A stretch of DNA of 48,983 nt from an uncultured bacterium (GCA_949299335.1 CASGAD010000024.1:1-48983); one strand, 5' to 3'; positions 16,777 through 26,625 are shown, numbered from the stretch's first letter. Notes: generated by a model not told the origin, from the letters alone. Numbers and translations: made by a program.

Positions 16777-17019
16777 CTACTTTCTATTTTCGTTCAATTC
16801 AATTTCTATTAAAGATGCTTCACTTTTTCTTAAAGTTAGTTCATACCCTCGAATTGTAATTTCAAGAGGATCACCTAGAGGTGCTTTTTTTCTCAATAAA
16901 ACATTTGCTCCCGGCGTTACCCCCATGTCCAATAAGCGTCTTCTTAGTTTACCTTCTCCTTCAACAAAAGTGATTTTCCCACCTTCCCCTATTTTTAATT
17001 TACTTAATTTCTTAGTCAT
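16777..17019 (-). CDS. feoA: FeoA-family SH3-like protein
   Basis: The protein has 80 residues from the ATG at 17019. It is an SH3-like beta-barrel protein with the FeoA hallmark RRLLDMGVTPGANVLLRKKAPLGDPLEITIRGYELTLR split over its length, ending IEIEL. FeoA is a small cytosolic regulator required for FeoB function. The start was chosen because AGGGAAC lies just upstream; a longer open frame reaches back through the operator and promoter and is not credible. Expression is under the palindromic operator at 17041-17056. Confidence 0.9.
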   Translation of the reverse strand: MTKKLSKLKIGEGGKITFVEGEGKLRRRLLDMGVTPGANVLLRKKAPLGDPLEITIRGYELTLRKSEASLIEIELNENRK

Positions 17020-17040
17020 AAATAGTTCCCTCATATAACA

Positions 17041-17091
17041 GTTAGTTTTCACTAACGATACTAGTTTAATATGACTAACTACCATTGTCAA
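17041..17091 (-). promoter_or_regulatory. feo promoter and metal-regulator operator
   Basis: On the minus strand, -35 TTGACA (17091-17086), 17-base spacer, -10 TAAACT (17068-17063). A perfect inverted repeat GTTAGT-GAAA-ACTAAC (17056-17041) covers the transcription start, and a second TTAGT lies in the spacer. A palindrome with TTAG/CTAA half-sites at an iron-uptake promoter fits a DtxR/MntR- or Fur-type repressor. Which one is inference. Confidence 0.6.
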
Positions 17092-17279
17092 ATAAAATTA
17101 TAAGCATTTTAAATTATCTAAGTTTTGAGAGAAATTTATTAATTTTGCTTAGTTTTTAAAATTAAGTACAACTATAAAATTGTCTAAATAGTTCTTTTTT
17201 GCAACGTTTTTAATTAAATTAAAGATATTTTAAGCAATTTATTTCTATTTTATAACCCTTAACACTTGATTATAAATTT

Positions 17280-17301
17280 AGTGAATATTAAAATATTCAC
17301 T
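17280..17301 (+). promoter_or_regulatory. Inverted repeat abutting the ktrB start codon
   Basis: Arms AGTGAATATT and AATATTCACT are separated by two A's and end one base before the ATG at 17302. There is no Shine-Dalgarno site. It may be an operator over the transcription start (a TATAAA -10-like box lies at 17271-17276) or an mRNA hairpin over the start codon. Confidence 0.45.
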
Positions 17302-18720
17302 ATGAAGATTAAAAGTAAAGAGCCCAAGCAATTTAGATTGCATAAATTTACTTTAAGCCCTATTGCTATAATAGTTATTTCTTTTTTGGCTGTTATCTTA
17401 ATTGGCAGTATCCTTTTAATATTACCTATTGCTCATAAACCTGGAGCTACAGTAACTTATTTAGATGCGTTGTTTACTTCGACTAGTTGTACTTGCGTTA
17501 CCGGACTAGTAAGCGTTAAATCAGGTATAGCTGATTCCTTTTCTATTTTCGGAAGAGTCACAATGGCTATTTTAATTCAACTAGGTGGATTGGGTGTTAC
17601 AACATTAGCAGTTATTTTCTTTTTAATTGCTAGTAGAAAACTTACATTTGGTGAACAATCACTCATTAAAGAAAGTTGGAACCTAAAAAATCTTAGTGGG
17701 ATTAAAAAAATATTCTTTTTAGTTTTGCTTGTTTCTTTCTCTTTTGAAACATTTGGGGCTATTTTATCATTTTTAGATTTTTATTATATCCACAATTTTG
17801 ACATGAGTACTGCTTGGGGATATGCATTTTTCCATAGCGTTAGTTCTTTTAACAATGCAGGATTTGATATTCTTGGAAATAACAGTTTAATTAGTTATGA
17901 AAATGATATTTTCTTAAATTTAATTACTTCTTTTTTAATTATCGCGGGTGGATTAGGATTTTTTGTCAATATTGATATTATTAAAAAGAAATTACACTTT
18001 AAAAAATTTACATTACATACAAAAATCGTTCTCCTTTATACAGCGATTTTAGTTGTTTTTGGCACTTTATCTATTTATTTAATCGAATTAACTAATGAGG
18101 TAACCCAAGTTTCTTTTATGGGTTCATTTTTCATGAGTGTTTCAACTCGTACTGCTGGTTTTACCATGTATAATCTTGGAACATTTAATGACGCAACAAT
18201 AATTATAATGTGTATTTTAATGTTTATTGGTGCTTCCCCAGGAGGTACTGGTGGTGGTATCAAAACTACAACATTTGCACTTTTATTAGCTTATTTAAGA
18301 GGTGTTATAACAGCAAAAAGACCTTATGCTTTTAGAAGAAGTATAAATAAAGACTTAATTAGACGTGCACTTCTTATTATCATTTTGGGATTTAGTTTCT
18401 TTGTTATTGGATTTACCTTAATTTGTGTATTTGAAGGAAATTACAATTATATTGACTATTCAACTGGTGAAAAACTTATTATATATAAAGATGGAGCTAC
18501 TAGATATAATGCTATAGATTTTGGCTTTGAAGCTATGTCAGCGTTTGGTACTGTTGGATTATCAACTGGAATAACCCCTTATCTAGCCCCTGCAAGTAAA
18601 ATTATATTAATCTTCTTAATGTATGTCGGAAGAATTGGACCATTAACAATTTCCACTGCTTTTAGAGGAAAGAATACTGCTACATATCATTATGCCGAAG
18701 AAGATGTTTCAATCGGATAA
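17302..18720 (+). CDS. ktrB: Potassium transporter membrane subunit, KtrB/TrkH family
   Basis: The protein has 472 residues from the ATG at 17302. Four pore-loop repeats are visible: TSCTCVTGLVSVKSG, SFNNAGFDILGN, ASPGGTGGGIKTTTF and SAFGTVGLSTGITP. These selectivity-filter glycines, two membrane helices each, make the TrkH/KtrB fold. It pairs with the RCK regulatory subunit encoded 15 bases downstream. The upstream TTG frame is not supported by a ribosome site. No c-di-AMP (ydaO) leader is seen upstream. A palindrome touches the start codon. Confidence 0.92.
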   Translation: MKIKSKEPKQFRLHKFTLSPIAIIVISFLAVILIGSILLILPIAHKPGATVTYLDALFTSTSCTCVTGLVSVKSGIADSFSIFGRVTMAILIQLGGLGVTTLAVIFFLIASRKLTFGEQSLIKESWNLKNLSGIKKIFFLVLLVSFSFETFGAILSFLDFYYIHNFDMSTAWGYAFFHSVSSFNNAGFDILGNNSLISYENDIFLNLITSFLIIAGGLGFFVNIDIIKKKLHFKKFTLHTKIVLLYTAILVVFGTLSIYLIELTNEVTQVSFMGSFFMSVSTRTAGFTMYNLGTFNDATIIIMCILMFIGASPGGTGGGIKTTTFALLLAYLRGVITAKRPYAFRRSINKDLIRRALLIIILGFSFFVIGFTLICVFEGNYNYIDYSTGEKLIIYKDGATRYNAIDFGFEAMSAFGTVGLSTGITPYLAPASKIILIFLMYVGRIGPLTISTAFRGKNTATYHYAEEDVSIG

Positions 18721-18735
18721 AAAGGAGTCTAAATT

Positions 18736-19401
18736 ATGAAAAGTAAAAAAGCAACAATCGGAATTATTGGATTAGGTAAATTTGGAATGTGCTTAGCAAA
18801 TGAACTAGTTCAATCAGGTAAAAATATTGTTTGTATAGATAAAGAAGAAATTAAAGTTAAAAAAGCCTTGGAATTTTGTGATTACGCTTTTGTAAGTGAA
18901 GATCTTTCTAAAAGTACACTTGAAGAAACTGGTTTTAAAGAATGTGAAACAATAGTTGTTTGTATTGGTGAACATATGGATACAGCTATTTTTGCTACTT
19001 TAAACGCTTTAGCTCTAGGTGTGAATAAAGTTATTGCTATGTCTAATACAGAAGAACAAGGCCTTGTTTTAGAAAAACTTGGAGCGGAAGTTATCTATCC
19101 TTACAAAGATAGTAGTGATAAATTAGCTAAAAGGATCCTTTCAAATAATGTTTTAGACTTTATTTCTTTAAATGATGAAATTGAGATTCTTGAAGTTAAA
19201 GTTCCTTCTAAATACATTGGAAAATCAATTTTAGATACCAATATAAGACAAAATTATGGACTAAATATTATCGCATTAGAAAGAGCTGATGTTGATAAAA
19301 TTGAAACTAGGATCGACCCACAATACATATTTAAAGAAGGCGACTGTATAGTCGTGATTGGTGAAAAGAAAGCTTTAAGAAAATTTGAATCTTTAAAATA
19401 A
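18736..19401 (+). CDS. ktrA: Potassium transporter regulatory subunit, KtrA (RCK domains)
   Basis: A 221-residue soluble protein. The RCK_N Rossmann domain shows GIIGLGKFGMCLANEL and CIDKEE near the N-terminus; residues ~140-221 match the RCK_C (TrkA_C) domain ending in VVIGEKKALRKFE. The octameric RCK ring binds ATP/NADH and, through RCK_C, often c-di-AMP, and opens KtrB (family knowledge). An AAAGGAG site precedes the ATG. The gene ends three bases before a terminator, closing a two-gene operon. Confidence 0.93.
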   Translation: MKSKKATIGIIGLGKFGMCLANELVQSGKNIVCIDKEEIKVKKALEFCDYAFVSEDLSKSTLEETGFKECETIVVCIGEHMDTAIFATLNALALGVNKVIAMSNTEEQGLVLEKLGAEVIYPYKDSSDKLAKRILSNNVLDFISLNDEIEILEVKVPSKYIGKSILDTNIRQNYGLNIIALERADVDKIETRIDPQYIFKEGDCIVVIGEKKALRKFESLK

Positions 19402-19426
19402 AAAATCTTCAAAACGAAGATTTTTT
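19400..19426. terminator. Bidirectional terminator
   Basis: AAAAATCTTC pairs with GAAGATTTTT around an AAAAC loop. It lies between convergent ktrA and secG. Confidence 0.75.
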
Positions 19427-19450
19427 ATTTATTTTTCTTTATTTATATTA

Positions 19451-19756
19451 TTAAAGGATTGTTGTTAAATAATTTATTAATAAAGCAATTGTTGTTGTAG
19501 TTGTATCATCAGTTGTTTCGGCTGGAGCTTCTGTTAATGAAGTTGATAATAAAGCAAGGAATAAAAAGACAATACCAAATCCTAATGTTAAATAGGAAAT
19601 AATTAATTCGCTTCCTCTTTCTTTAGTCTTAACAAAAACATTTAATCCACCACCAGTAATAGCACCAGATGCACCTTCACTTTTACCGCCTTGTAATAAT
19701 CCTAAAACTATAATAATAAATGCTATAACCCAGAATACATAATCATACCATTGCAT
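19451..19756 (-). CDS. secG: Preprotein translocase subunit SecG
   Basis: A 101-residue membrane protein starting at the ATG 19756 with a GGAGGT site. SecG features are two membrane helices (WVIAFIIIVLGLLQ and LGFGIVFLFLALLS) joined by the conserved loop LLQGGKSEGASGAITGGG. Length exceeds the usual ~75: after helix 2 there is a Thr/Asp/Ala-rich segment and a short hydrophobic end. The tail has no obvious function. SecG aids the SecYE channel and SecA cycling, and secA lies 4 kb upstream in the same orientation. Confidence 0.85.
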   Translation of the reverse strand: MQWYDYVFWVIAFIIIVLGLLQGGKSEGASGAITGGGLNVFVKTKERGSELIISYLTLGFGIVFLFLALLSTSLTEAPAETTDDTTTTTIALLINYLTTIL

Positions 19757-19873
19757 AATAATAACTACCTCCAATTAATTAAATTTAACGAGCTTGTAAT
19801 ATTTTACATTTATATAATACTTTTTTCTATACTTTTATTTATTGTAAACTTCTTAGAAACTTAAATTGATAAA

Positions 19874-21841
19874 TTATTTGTTTCTTTCAGCCTTTAATTC
19901 AAAAAGCATATCTCTTAATTCTATAGCTCTTTCAAAATCAAACTCTTTTGCAGCTTGGTTCATACTACGTTCAATTTCCTTGATTCGTTTATCAAGTTCT
20001 TTCTTAGTAAGTTTGGCATTAGATACAACAATCTCAGTCTCTTCTTTTTCAGTAACATGAATTGGTGGCTGAATCGGTTTAATAATAGTTTGAGGAATAA
20101 TTCCGTTTTCATCATTATAAGCTTTTTGGATAGCTCTTCTTCTATTGGTTTCTTTTATACATTCTTCCATAGATTCAGTCATTTGATCCGCATACATAAT
20201 TGCTTTTCCGTGCTCATTTCTCGCTGCTCTACCAACAACTTGAATCAAACTTCTTGTACTTCTTAAAAACCCTTCTTTATCAGCATCCAAAATGGCAATC
20301 AAACTAACTTCTGGGATATCAAGACCTTCTCTAAGAAGATTAATGCCTACTAAAACGTCATATTTTCCTTTTCTTAATTGATAAATGATTTCGCTTCTTT
20401 CTAAAGTTTTACATTCACTATGTAAATACACAGTTTTAATATCATGTTCTTTTAAGAAATTAGTCAAGTCTTCAGCCATTCTAATAGTCAAGGTGACAAC
20501 CATTACTCTTTCACCTTTTTTGATTCTCTCTTTTATTTCGTAAATTAAATCATCTATTTGTCCTAAAGTTGGTCGAACTTCTATTTCTGGATCTAATAAT
20601 CCTGTTGGACGAATAATTTGTTCAACTGTTTCTCCTCCTGTTTTTTCTAATTCATAGTCTCCAGGAGTTGCGCTTGTGCAAATAACTTGATTAATTTCAC
20701 CTTCAAATTCAGTAAAGTTTAAAGGTCTATTATCAAGAGCACTTGGTAATCTAAAACCATATTCAACTAAAGTGGTTTTTCTAGATCTGTCTCCATTAAA
20801 CATTCCTCTTACTTGTGGAAAAGTAACATGACTTTCATCGACTATTAATAGATAATCTTTTGGAAAATAATCCATTAAACAAAATGGTTTTTGACCTGGT
20901 TTACGTCCATCAATATGTCTAGAATAATTTTCTATTCCTGGGCAAAACCCAAATTCTCTCATTGCCGCAACATCTTGCTTTGTGCGCATTTCTATTCTTT
21001 CACGTTCAAGTGGCTTGTTTTCTTTTGCAAAATAATCCATTCTCTCCTGTAATTCTTCCATAATTTGGTCACAGGCATGCAAAATTATTTCATGAGTTGA
21101 AGCGTGATCATAGGCAGGAAATAAATCATAATAATGATATCTTTCCATAACTTCACCAGTTAAATAATTACACTTGGCAATAGTTTCAACATCTTCATCG
21201 AAACAATCGATTCTTATATACCAGTTCTCACTATTTGCAGGCATGATATCAATGACATCACCATGCACTCTAAATCTTCCTGGTCCTAAGTCAATATCAT
21301 TTCGTTTATATTGAGAATCAAGTAATTTCTTAAAAAAGGCTTTTCTATCAATTTTCTCCCCAATTCTCACCTCAAAAATCAATTTTTTGTATTCATCTGG
21401 ATCAGCAAGCCCATAAATAGAGGCAACACTGGCTACAACGATTGTATCTCGCCTTGAAACAACCGAGTTAATTGCACTAACCCTCATCATTTCAATTTCT
21501 TCATTCATCAACGCGCTTTTGTCTATATAAGTATCACTAGCAGGCAAATAAGCTTCAGGTTGATAAAAATCAAAGTTCGAGACAAAGTATTCAACTCTAT
21601 TTTCTGGGAAGAGTTCCTTCATCTCAGCGTAAAGTTGACCAGCTAATGTTTTATTATGAACTAATATTAAAGTAGGTTTATCAATTGCGGTAATAACATT
21701 AGCCATCGTAAAGGTTTTACCAGTTCCGGTTGCACCCAAAAGAACCTGGTATTTTTTTCCTTCTTTAAGTCCTTCAACTAGACTCTTTATTGCCTCAGGT
21801 TGATCTCCATTAGGCTTAAAATGTGTTACTAGTTTAAACAT
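19874..21841 (-). CDS. uvrB: Excinuclease ABC subunit B
   Basis: A 655-residue helicase-like damage recognition protein. Walker A is GATGTGKT (residues 36-43). The damage-binding beta-hairpin YFVSNFDFYQPEAYLP follows, and the DESH box and other helicase motifs are present. The C-terminal UVR domain (KEFDFERAIELRDMLFELKAE) binds UvrC. It partners with UvrA and UvrC in nucleotide excision repair. The ATG overlaps the yitT-like stop by one base. uvrA does not follow in the window. Confidence 0.96.
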   Translation of the reverse strand: MFKLVTHFKPNGDQPEAIKSLVEGLKEGKKYQVLLGATGTGKTFTMANVITAIDKPTLILVHNKTLAGQLYAEMKELFPENRVEYFVSNFDFYQPEAYLPASDTYIDKSALMNEEIEMMRVSAINSVVSRRDTIVVASVASIYGLADPDEYKKLIFEVRIGEKIDRKAFFKKLLDSQYKRNDIDLGPGRFRVHGDVIDIMPANSENWYIRIDCFDEDVETIAKCNYLTGEVMERYHYYDLFPAYDHASTHEIILHACDQIMEELQERMDYFAKENKPLERERIEMRTKQDVAAMREFGFCPGIENYSRHIDGRKPGQKPFCLMDYFPKDYLLIVDESHVTFPQVRGMFNGDRSRKTTLVEYGFRLPSALDNRPLNFTEFEGEINQVICTSATPGDYELEKTGGETVEQIIRPTGLLDPEIEVRPTLGQIDDLIYEIKERIKKGERVMVVTLTIRMAEDLTNFLKEHDIKTVYLHSECKTLERSEIIYQLRKGKYDVLVGINLLREGLDIPEVSLIAILDADKEGFLRSTRSLIQVVGRAARNEHGKAIMYADQMTESMEECIKETNRRRAIQKAYNDENGIIPQTIIKPIQPPIHVTEKEETEIVVSNAKLTKKELDKRIKEIERSMNQAAKEFDFERAIELRDMLFELKAERNK

Positions 21842-22887
21842 TATTTCTTAGCCTTTTTATTTATTTTCTTAATTAACTTGATTGACTCGGCTTCGCTTGT
21901 ATTTATTTTTTCAAATCCAAGACCACCAATAAAAAGAGTTTGGCTAAATGTACAAAAAGCGTTTGGGTCTATTTTAGCAATTCCATTTTTTATTTTTACA
22001 TATTCTCTTCTAGAGAAACAAACTCTTATCATTATTTTCTTTTCGTTTGAGTATCCACCGGTTACTTCAAATAGAGTTGCACTTCTATCTAATTCATTTA
22101 AAACAAACGATAATATCTCATCTTTTTTATCGCTAATAATATCAACCATATAAGCACTAGCATTTCCTGAATAAATGACTTCTACTAAAGAAGATGTTAT
22201 AAATGCGGTAATAATGCCTATAAATCCAGAAATCAATTTAATATGATCTCCACCAACCATATCAATAATTATTCCTATCAAAACTACTGTTCCATCCAAA
22301 CAAAAGAAAGGAATAGACTCTTTTAACCCTGTATATTTAGAAATTATAAAAGTTAAAATATCTAAACCTCCAGTTGATCCGCCAGCATGAAATGTTAAAG
22401 AACAACCAATTCCGACAAGAGCACCACCTAATACACCAATAATTAATAATAATCCTATATCTAAAGAAAGAGAATTTAGATTTTGAATAACTCCATTCTC
22501 AATTATGATTTTTGCGTCACCACCTATTAAAATAGGGATGAATAGTTCTAATAGTCCACTACGTAAGGCAATAGATAAAAATATAGGGTAAAAAATTGTG
22601 GATATAATCGAAGAAATTGTAAATTTAACTCCTAAAAATATAAAACCAATTATGAAAAATACCCAACTAAGGATATAACTCATCACATCTGGCGAAATAA
22701 AAAAGGAAGTTAAAATTGTTATACCGGTCATACCACCACTAACAATTCCAAATGGTATTAAAAATAGTCCACTGCCAAAACTTAAAATAAATGTTCCAGC
22801 AAGTAGTAAGAAAAGATTAAATAAGTTCTTTTTTAAGTTTTCTTTCTTAAAATAATTTTTGCCTATAGTTAATAACTCATTCCACAC
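21841..22887 (-). CDS. YitT-family membrane protein (DUF161/DUF2179)
   Basis: The protein has 348 residues and begins with GTG, supported by a GGAGGC site eight bases upstream. About five membrane helices occupy residues 20-220, with the characteristic [15 protein letters not shown] and [18 protein letters not shown] repeats of the DUF161 tandem. The C-terminal ~80 residues ([22 protein letters not shown]) match the DUF2179 cytosolic domain. The family is common in Firmicutes; its transport or signalling role is unproven. The start overlaps the prfB stop by 11 bases. Confidence 0.88.
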   Translation of the reverse strand: MWNELLTIGKNYFKKENLKKNLFNLFLLLAGTFILSFGSGLFLIPFGIVSGGMTGITILTSFFISPDVMSYILSWVFFIIGFIFLGVKFTISSIISTIFYPIFLSIALRSGLLELFIPILIGGDAKIIIENGVIQNLNSLSLDIGLLLIIGVLGGALVGIGCSLTFHAGGSTGGLDILTFIISKYTGLKESIPFFCLDGTVVLIGIIIDMVGGDHIKLISGFIGIITAFITSSLVEVIYSGNASAYMVDIISDKKDEILSFVLNELDRSATLFEVTGGYSNEKKIMIRVCFSRREYVKIKNGIAKIDPNAFCTFSQTLFIGGLGFEKINTSEAESIKLIKKINKKAKK

Positions 22888-23990
22888 GATTTTTTGCCTC
22901 CATTTCTAAATATGAATATATGAATTTTTCAAGATCGCCATCCATAACTTTATCAATTTGAGTGTCTTCACAATCGGTTCTATTATCCTTCACTAAAGTA
23001 TATGGACAAAAAACATAGCTTCTAATTTGAGAACCCCATTCAATATTTTTTTGTTCGCCAACAATGCCTTTTAATTTTGCTTTTCTTTCTTCTTCTTGAC
23101 GTTGAAAAAGCTGACTTTTAAGCATATTCATTGCAAGTTCCCTATTTTTTAATTGAGTTCTTTCAACCTGACAAGAAACAACTATGCCGGTTGGAATGTG
23201 AGTTATTCTTACAGCAGTTTCAACTTTGTTGACATTTTGTCCACCAGCTCCGCCACTTCTATAGGTATCAATTTTTAAATCACTTGGATTAATATCCACC
23301 TTGATACTATCATCAAATTGAGGAATTACATTTACACTAGCAAAACTTGTATGTCTTCTAGCATTTGCATCAAATGGCGAAATTCTAACAAGTCTATGAA
23401 CTCCTTTTTCACCCTTAAGCATTCCATAAACGTTTTTTCCTTCTATTAACAAAGTGACACTTTTTACCCCGGCCTCATCGCCTGGTAAATAATCTAAAAT
23501 TTTAAAACTGTAATTATGTTTTTCAGAAAATCTTTCATACATCCTAAGAAGCATATCCGCCCAGTCACAAGCCTCAGTACCTCCTGCGCCAGGATGGATC
23601 TCCAAAACAGCATCTAAAGAGTCATATTCACCACTAAAAAGAACTAACTTCTTTAGTTCTTTAAGTTCTTTGTTAGTAGCATTAAAAGATTCGATAGCTA
23701 ATTCGCCCATCTCATCATCGTTAATGTCTAAAGAATCAACAAGTTCAGAAATGTCGTTGATTTCTTTTTCTAACTTTGTAAATAAATTTATTTTGTAAAC
23801 TAAATCATTTTTCTTATCAATGATTTTGCTGGCTTCTCTTTGGTTACTCCAAAAATCATCAGCCATTGAAAGTTTTTCGTATTCGTCTATTTTAATCTTC
23901 AATTTAGGGACGTCAAAGAGAATCACCGAGCTGAGAAATTTCTTTCTTAGCCTCATTTAATCCTAACTTTAAACTATATAAATTTAACAT
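22877..23990 (-). CDS. prfB: Peptide chain release factor 2 with programmed +1 frameshift
   Basis: The protein is about 370 residues. The coding start is the ATG at 23990 (GTGAGGT site). Codons 1-25 read [16 protein letters not shown]..., then CTT-TGA-C at 23918-23912 gives an in-frame stop (TGA 23915-23913); a +1 shift continues at GAC to the main frame ([14 protein letters not shown]). This is the known RF2 autoregulatory frameshift: low RF2 leaves the ribosome at UGA and shifting occurs. The stop-recognition SPF motif and the GGQ ([11 protein letters not shown]) are present. The internal Shine-Dalgarno-like element upstream is weak (CGGTGA). It overlaps the YitT gene downstream. Confidence 0.96.
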
Positions 23991-24005
23991 TAAAATACCT
24001 CACGA

Positions 24006-26600
24006 TTAATTTGTATGAATATCATCATATTCATGATCTTCAGCAGCTTTAGCTTTTTTATCAATATGTGTGATATTCAAATCAGTAGTTCCTTTATCAA
24101 CTACCTTCAAATTTTCTTCCTTCTTTTCAACTTTTACTGGCTCGTTTTCAATTGGAGCATCATTTTGAGTGTTAATTGTAAATGCTTCTTTTGGTTTTTC
24201 ATCTACTTTTCTTTCAATCTTAATATTCATTAAGTTTAAAACAACCTCAAGAGAAATAGTTTCAAGCATTTCTCTAAACATATCCCATCCTTCATTAACG
24301 TAATCTTGTAATGGGTTGATTTGTCCATAGCTTCTTAATGAAACAGATTCTCTAAAACGAGTCATATTGTCAATTTGTTGAGTCCAGTTTCTATCAATAC
24401 ACTTAAGTGTAATTTGTCTTTCAACTCTATCAGCAATTTCAGGTTCCCATTCTTTCTTTTTAGCAGAATAAGCTTCTAAAAGAATTTCACCTAAATCTTC
24501 ACCTGCTTCTGTTGGAATAGCTTCATCATATAAAGCTGGTTTAATAACTCCATCAGGTAAGAATCTTGGGACAATAAGATTAACAAGATTTTCACCATTA
24601 ACACCCTTATTTTGTGAATTTTCAGGAACTGATCTCTTACATAAAGCAACTCCACAATCCTTGAATGTGTCATAGAGTAATTCACTAATATTTGATGCAA
24701 AAAGAATTTGGTCACGCTTTGAATACATAATTTGTCTTTGCTTGCTTAAAACATCATCATAATCAAGTAAGTTTTTACGAACATCGAAGTTTTGACCTTC
24801 AATTCTCTTTTGTGCACCTGTAATTGCGCTTGTTAATAATCTACTTTCAATGGCTTCTTCACCATATCCAGCAAACATTTTCTTTAAATTGTCATTTGCA
24901 AAACGAACCATCAATTCATCTTCAAGTGAAACATAGAATCTAGAAAAGCCTGGGTCACCTTGTCTACCACTACGGCCTCTTAATTGGTTATCAATACGTC
25001 TAGATTCATGTCTTTCTAAGCCGAAAACACACAATCCACCTAAAGCTCTTGTTTCAGGTGTTAATTTAATATCAGTTCCACGGCCAGCCATATTTGTAGC
25101 TAATGTAATATGGCCTTTTTCCCCAGCATGAGAAATAATTTCTGCTTCACGAGCATGGTTCTTAGCATTTAACATTTCAAATCTAAGTCCAGCTTCTTCT
25201 AAATATTTTGCAACTTCTTCACTTGCTTCAACTGAAGGTGTACCAATCAAAATTGGTTGTCCTTTTAAATGACGTTCTTTAACTTCTTTGACTAAAGCTT
25301 TAGTTTTAAATTGCTTATTAGCAAAGACATAGTCTGTAGCATCTTCTCTTATTACAGGCTTGTTTGTTGGGACACAAACAACCTTCATACTATAAATTTT
25401 TCTAAATTCTTCTTCTTCAGTTTTTGCTGTACCAGTCATACCTGCAAGTTTTTTAAACAATCTAAAAAAGTTTTGATATGTAATTGTAGCCAAAGTAACA
25501 GTCTCTTCTTTAATTTTCACTCCTTCTTTAGCTTGTATAGCTTGTTGAAGGCCATCGCTATATTCTCTTCCTTTTAAAACACGTCCTGTGAATTGATCTA
25601 TAAGTTGAATCTCGTTATCTTGGTCAACAAGATACTCAACATCTCTAGTCATAATATAATTTGCTTTTAAAGCTTGGTGAATTCTATGAACTAAATCTTG
25701 ATATTGAGGAGCATATAAATTTTTAATTCCAAACATTTTTTCGGCTTTATCAACGCCTTTGTCAGTTAAATTAACAGACTTTGTTTTAACATCAATTTCA
25801 AAATCACCATCAGGGACATAATCTGGGTGTCTCTTTTTATAATCTTCATCAACTTGTGTGCTTGGTTTTAAAATTTTTACAAATCTATCGGCAACAGTAT
25901 ATTGGGAAGCGCTTGCTTTCGCACCACCAGAAATAATAAGTGGCGTTCTTGATTCATCAATTAAAACGCTATCAGCTTCATCAACAATACAATAATTTAA
26001 TGGTCTTAAAACTCTTTGTTTAACTGTTGGAGCCATGTTATCTCTTAGGTAGTCAAAACCGAGTTCACTATTAATAGTGTAAGTAATATCACAAGCATGA
26101 GCTGCTTTCTTTTCTTCAGTGGTTAAACTATGTAAATTAACTCCAACTGTGAGTCCTAACCAACGGAAAATTTGTCCCATTTCATTAGCATCTCTTTGTG
26201 CAAGATATTCGTTAACTGTAACAACGTGAACACCTTTTCCCTCTAAAGCGTTTAAATAAACTGGCATAGTTTCAGTTAATGTTTTACCTTCACCAGTTTT
26301 CATTTCAGCGATATCACCATCATTTAAAACAAGCCCGCCTATAACTTGGACATTAAAAGGATACATTCCTAAAACTCTTTTTGCTGCTTCTCGAACAGCG
26401 GCAAAGGCTTCATATTTAATATCTTTTAGAGTTTCCCCGTTTTTGAGTCTTGCTTTAAACTCAGTTGTTTTTGCTCTTAAAGCATCATCAGAAAGTTGAG
26501 CCATTTGATCAGCTAATTTATTTACATTTTTAGCTTCTTTCTTATACTTTTTTAAAATTCTTTCATCTAATCTAAATATTTTCTCAATAACATTTGACAT
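24006..26600 (-). CDS. secA: Protein translocase motor ATPase SecA
   Basis: An 864-residue SecA. Walker A is KTGEGKT (101-107); the DEAD-like box is DEADSVLIDESRTPLIISGG; the second ATPase half carries ATNMAGRGTDIKL and the arginine finger QLRGRSGRQGDPG. The protein lacks the usual C-terminal zinc-binding SEC-C motif (CxCxSGx8CH) and instead ends in a Glu/Lys/Asp-rich tail. Many Firmicute SecAs keep the zinc site, so this is a noteworthy absence but may be lineage-normal. AGGTGAT precedes the ATG. Downstream is prfB, 15 bases away. Confidence 0.97.
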   Translation of the reverse strand: MSNVIEKIFRLDERILKKYKKEAKNVNKLADQMAQLSDDALRAKTTEFKARLKNGETLKDIKYEAFAAVREAAKRVLGMYPFNVQVIGGLVLNDGDIAEMKTGEGKTLTETMPVYLNALEGKGVHVVTVNEYLAQRDANEMGQIFRWLGLTVGVNLHSLTTEEKKAAHACDITYTINSELGFDYLRDNMAPTVKQRVLRPLNYCIVDEADSVLIDESRTPLIISGGAKASASQYTVADRFVKILKPSTQVDEDYKKRHPDYVPDGDFEIDVKTKSVNLTDKGVDKAEKMFGIKNLYAPQYQDLVHRIHQALKANYIMTRDVEYLVDQDNEIQLIDQFTGRVLKGREYSDGLQQAIQAKEGVKIKEETVTLATITYQNFFRLFKKLAGMTGTAKTEEEEFRKIYSMKVVCVPTNKPVIREDATDYVFANKQFKTKALVKEVKERHLKGQPILIGTPSVEASEEVAKYLEEAGLRFEMLNAKNHAREAEIISHAGEKGHITLATNMAGRGTDIKLTPETRALGGLCVFGLERHESRRIDNQLRGRSGRQGDPGFSRFYVSLEDELMVRFANDNLKKMFAGYGEEAIESRLLTSAITGAQKRIEGQNFDVRKNLLDYDDVLSKQRQIMYSKRDQILFASNISELLYDTFKDCGVALCKRSVPENSQNKGVNGENLVNLIVPRFLPDGVIKPALYDEAIPTEAGEDLGEILLEAYSAKKKEWEPEIADRVERQITLKCIDRNWTQQIDNMTRFRESVSLRSYGQINPLQDYVNEGWDMFREMLETISLEVVLNLMNIKIERKVDEKPKEAFTINTQNDAPIENEPVKVEKKEENLKVVDKGTTDLNITHIDKKAKAAEDHEYDDIHTN

Positions 26601-26625
26601 ATAATCACCTATAAAAATCTCTAAA

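Noticed and set aside
17092-17279. c-di-AMP riboswitch upstream of ktrB
   Set aside because: The gap is AT-rich without the ydaO conserved elements.
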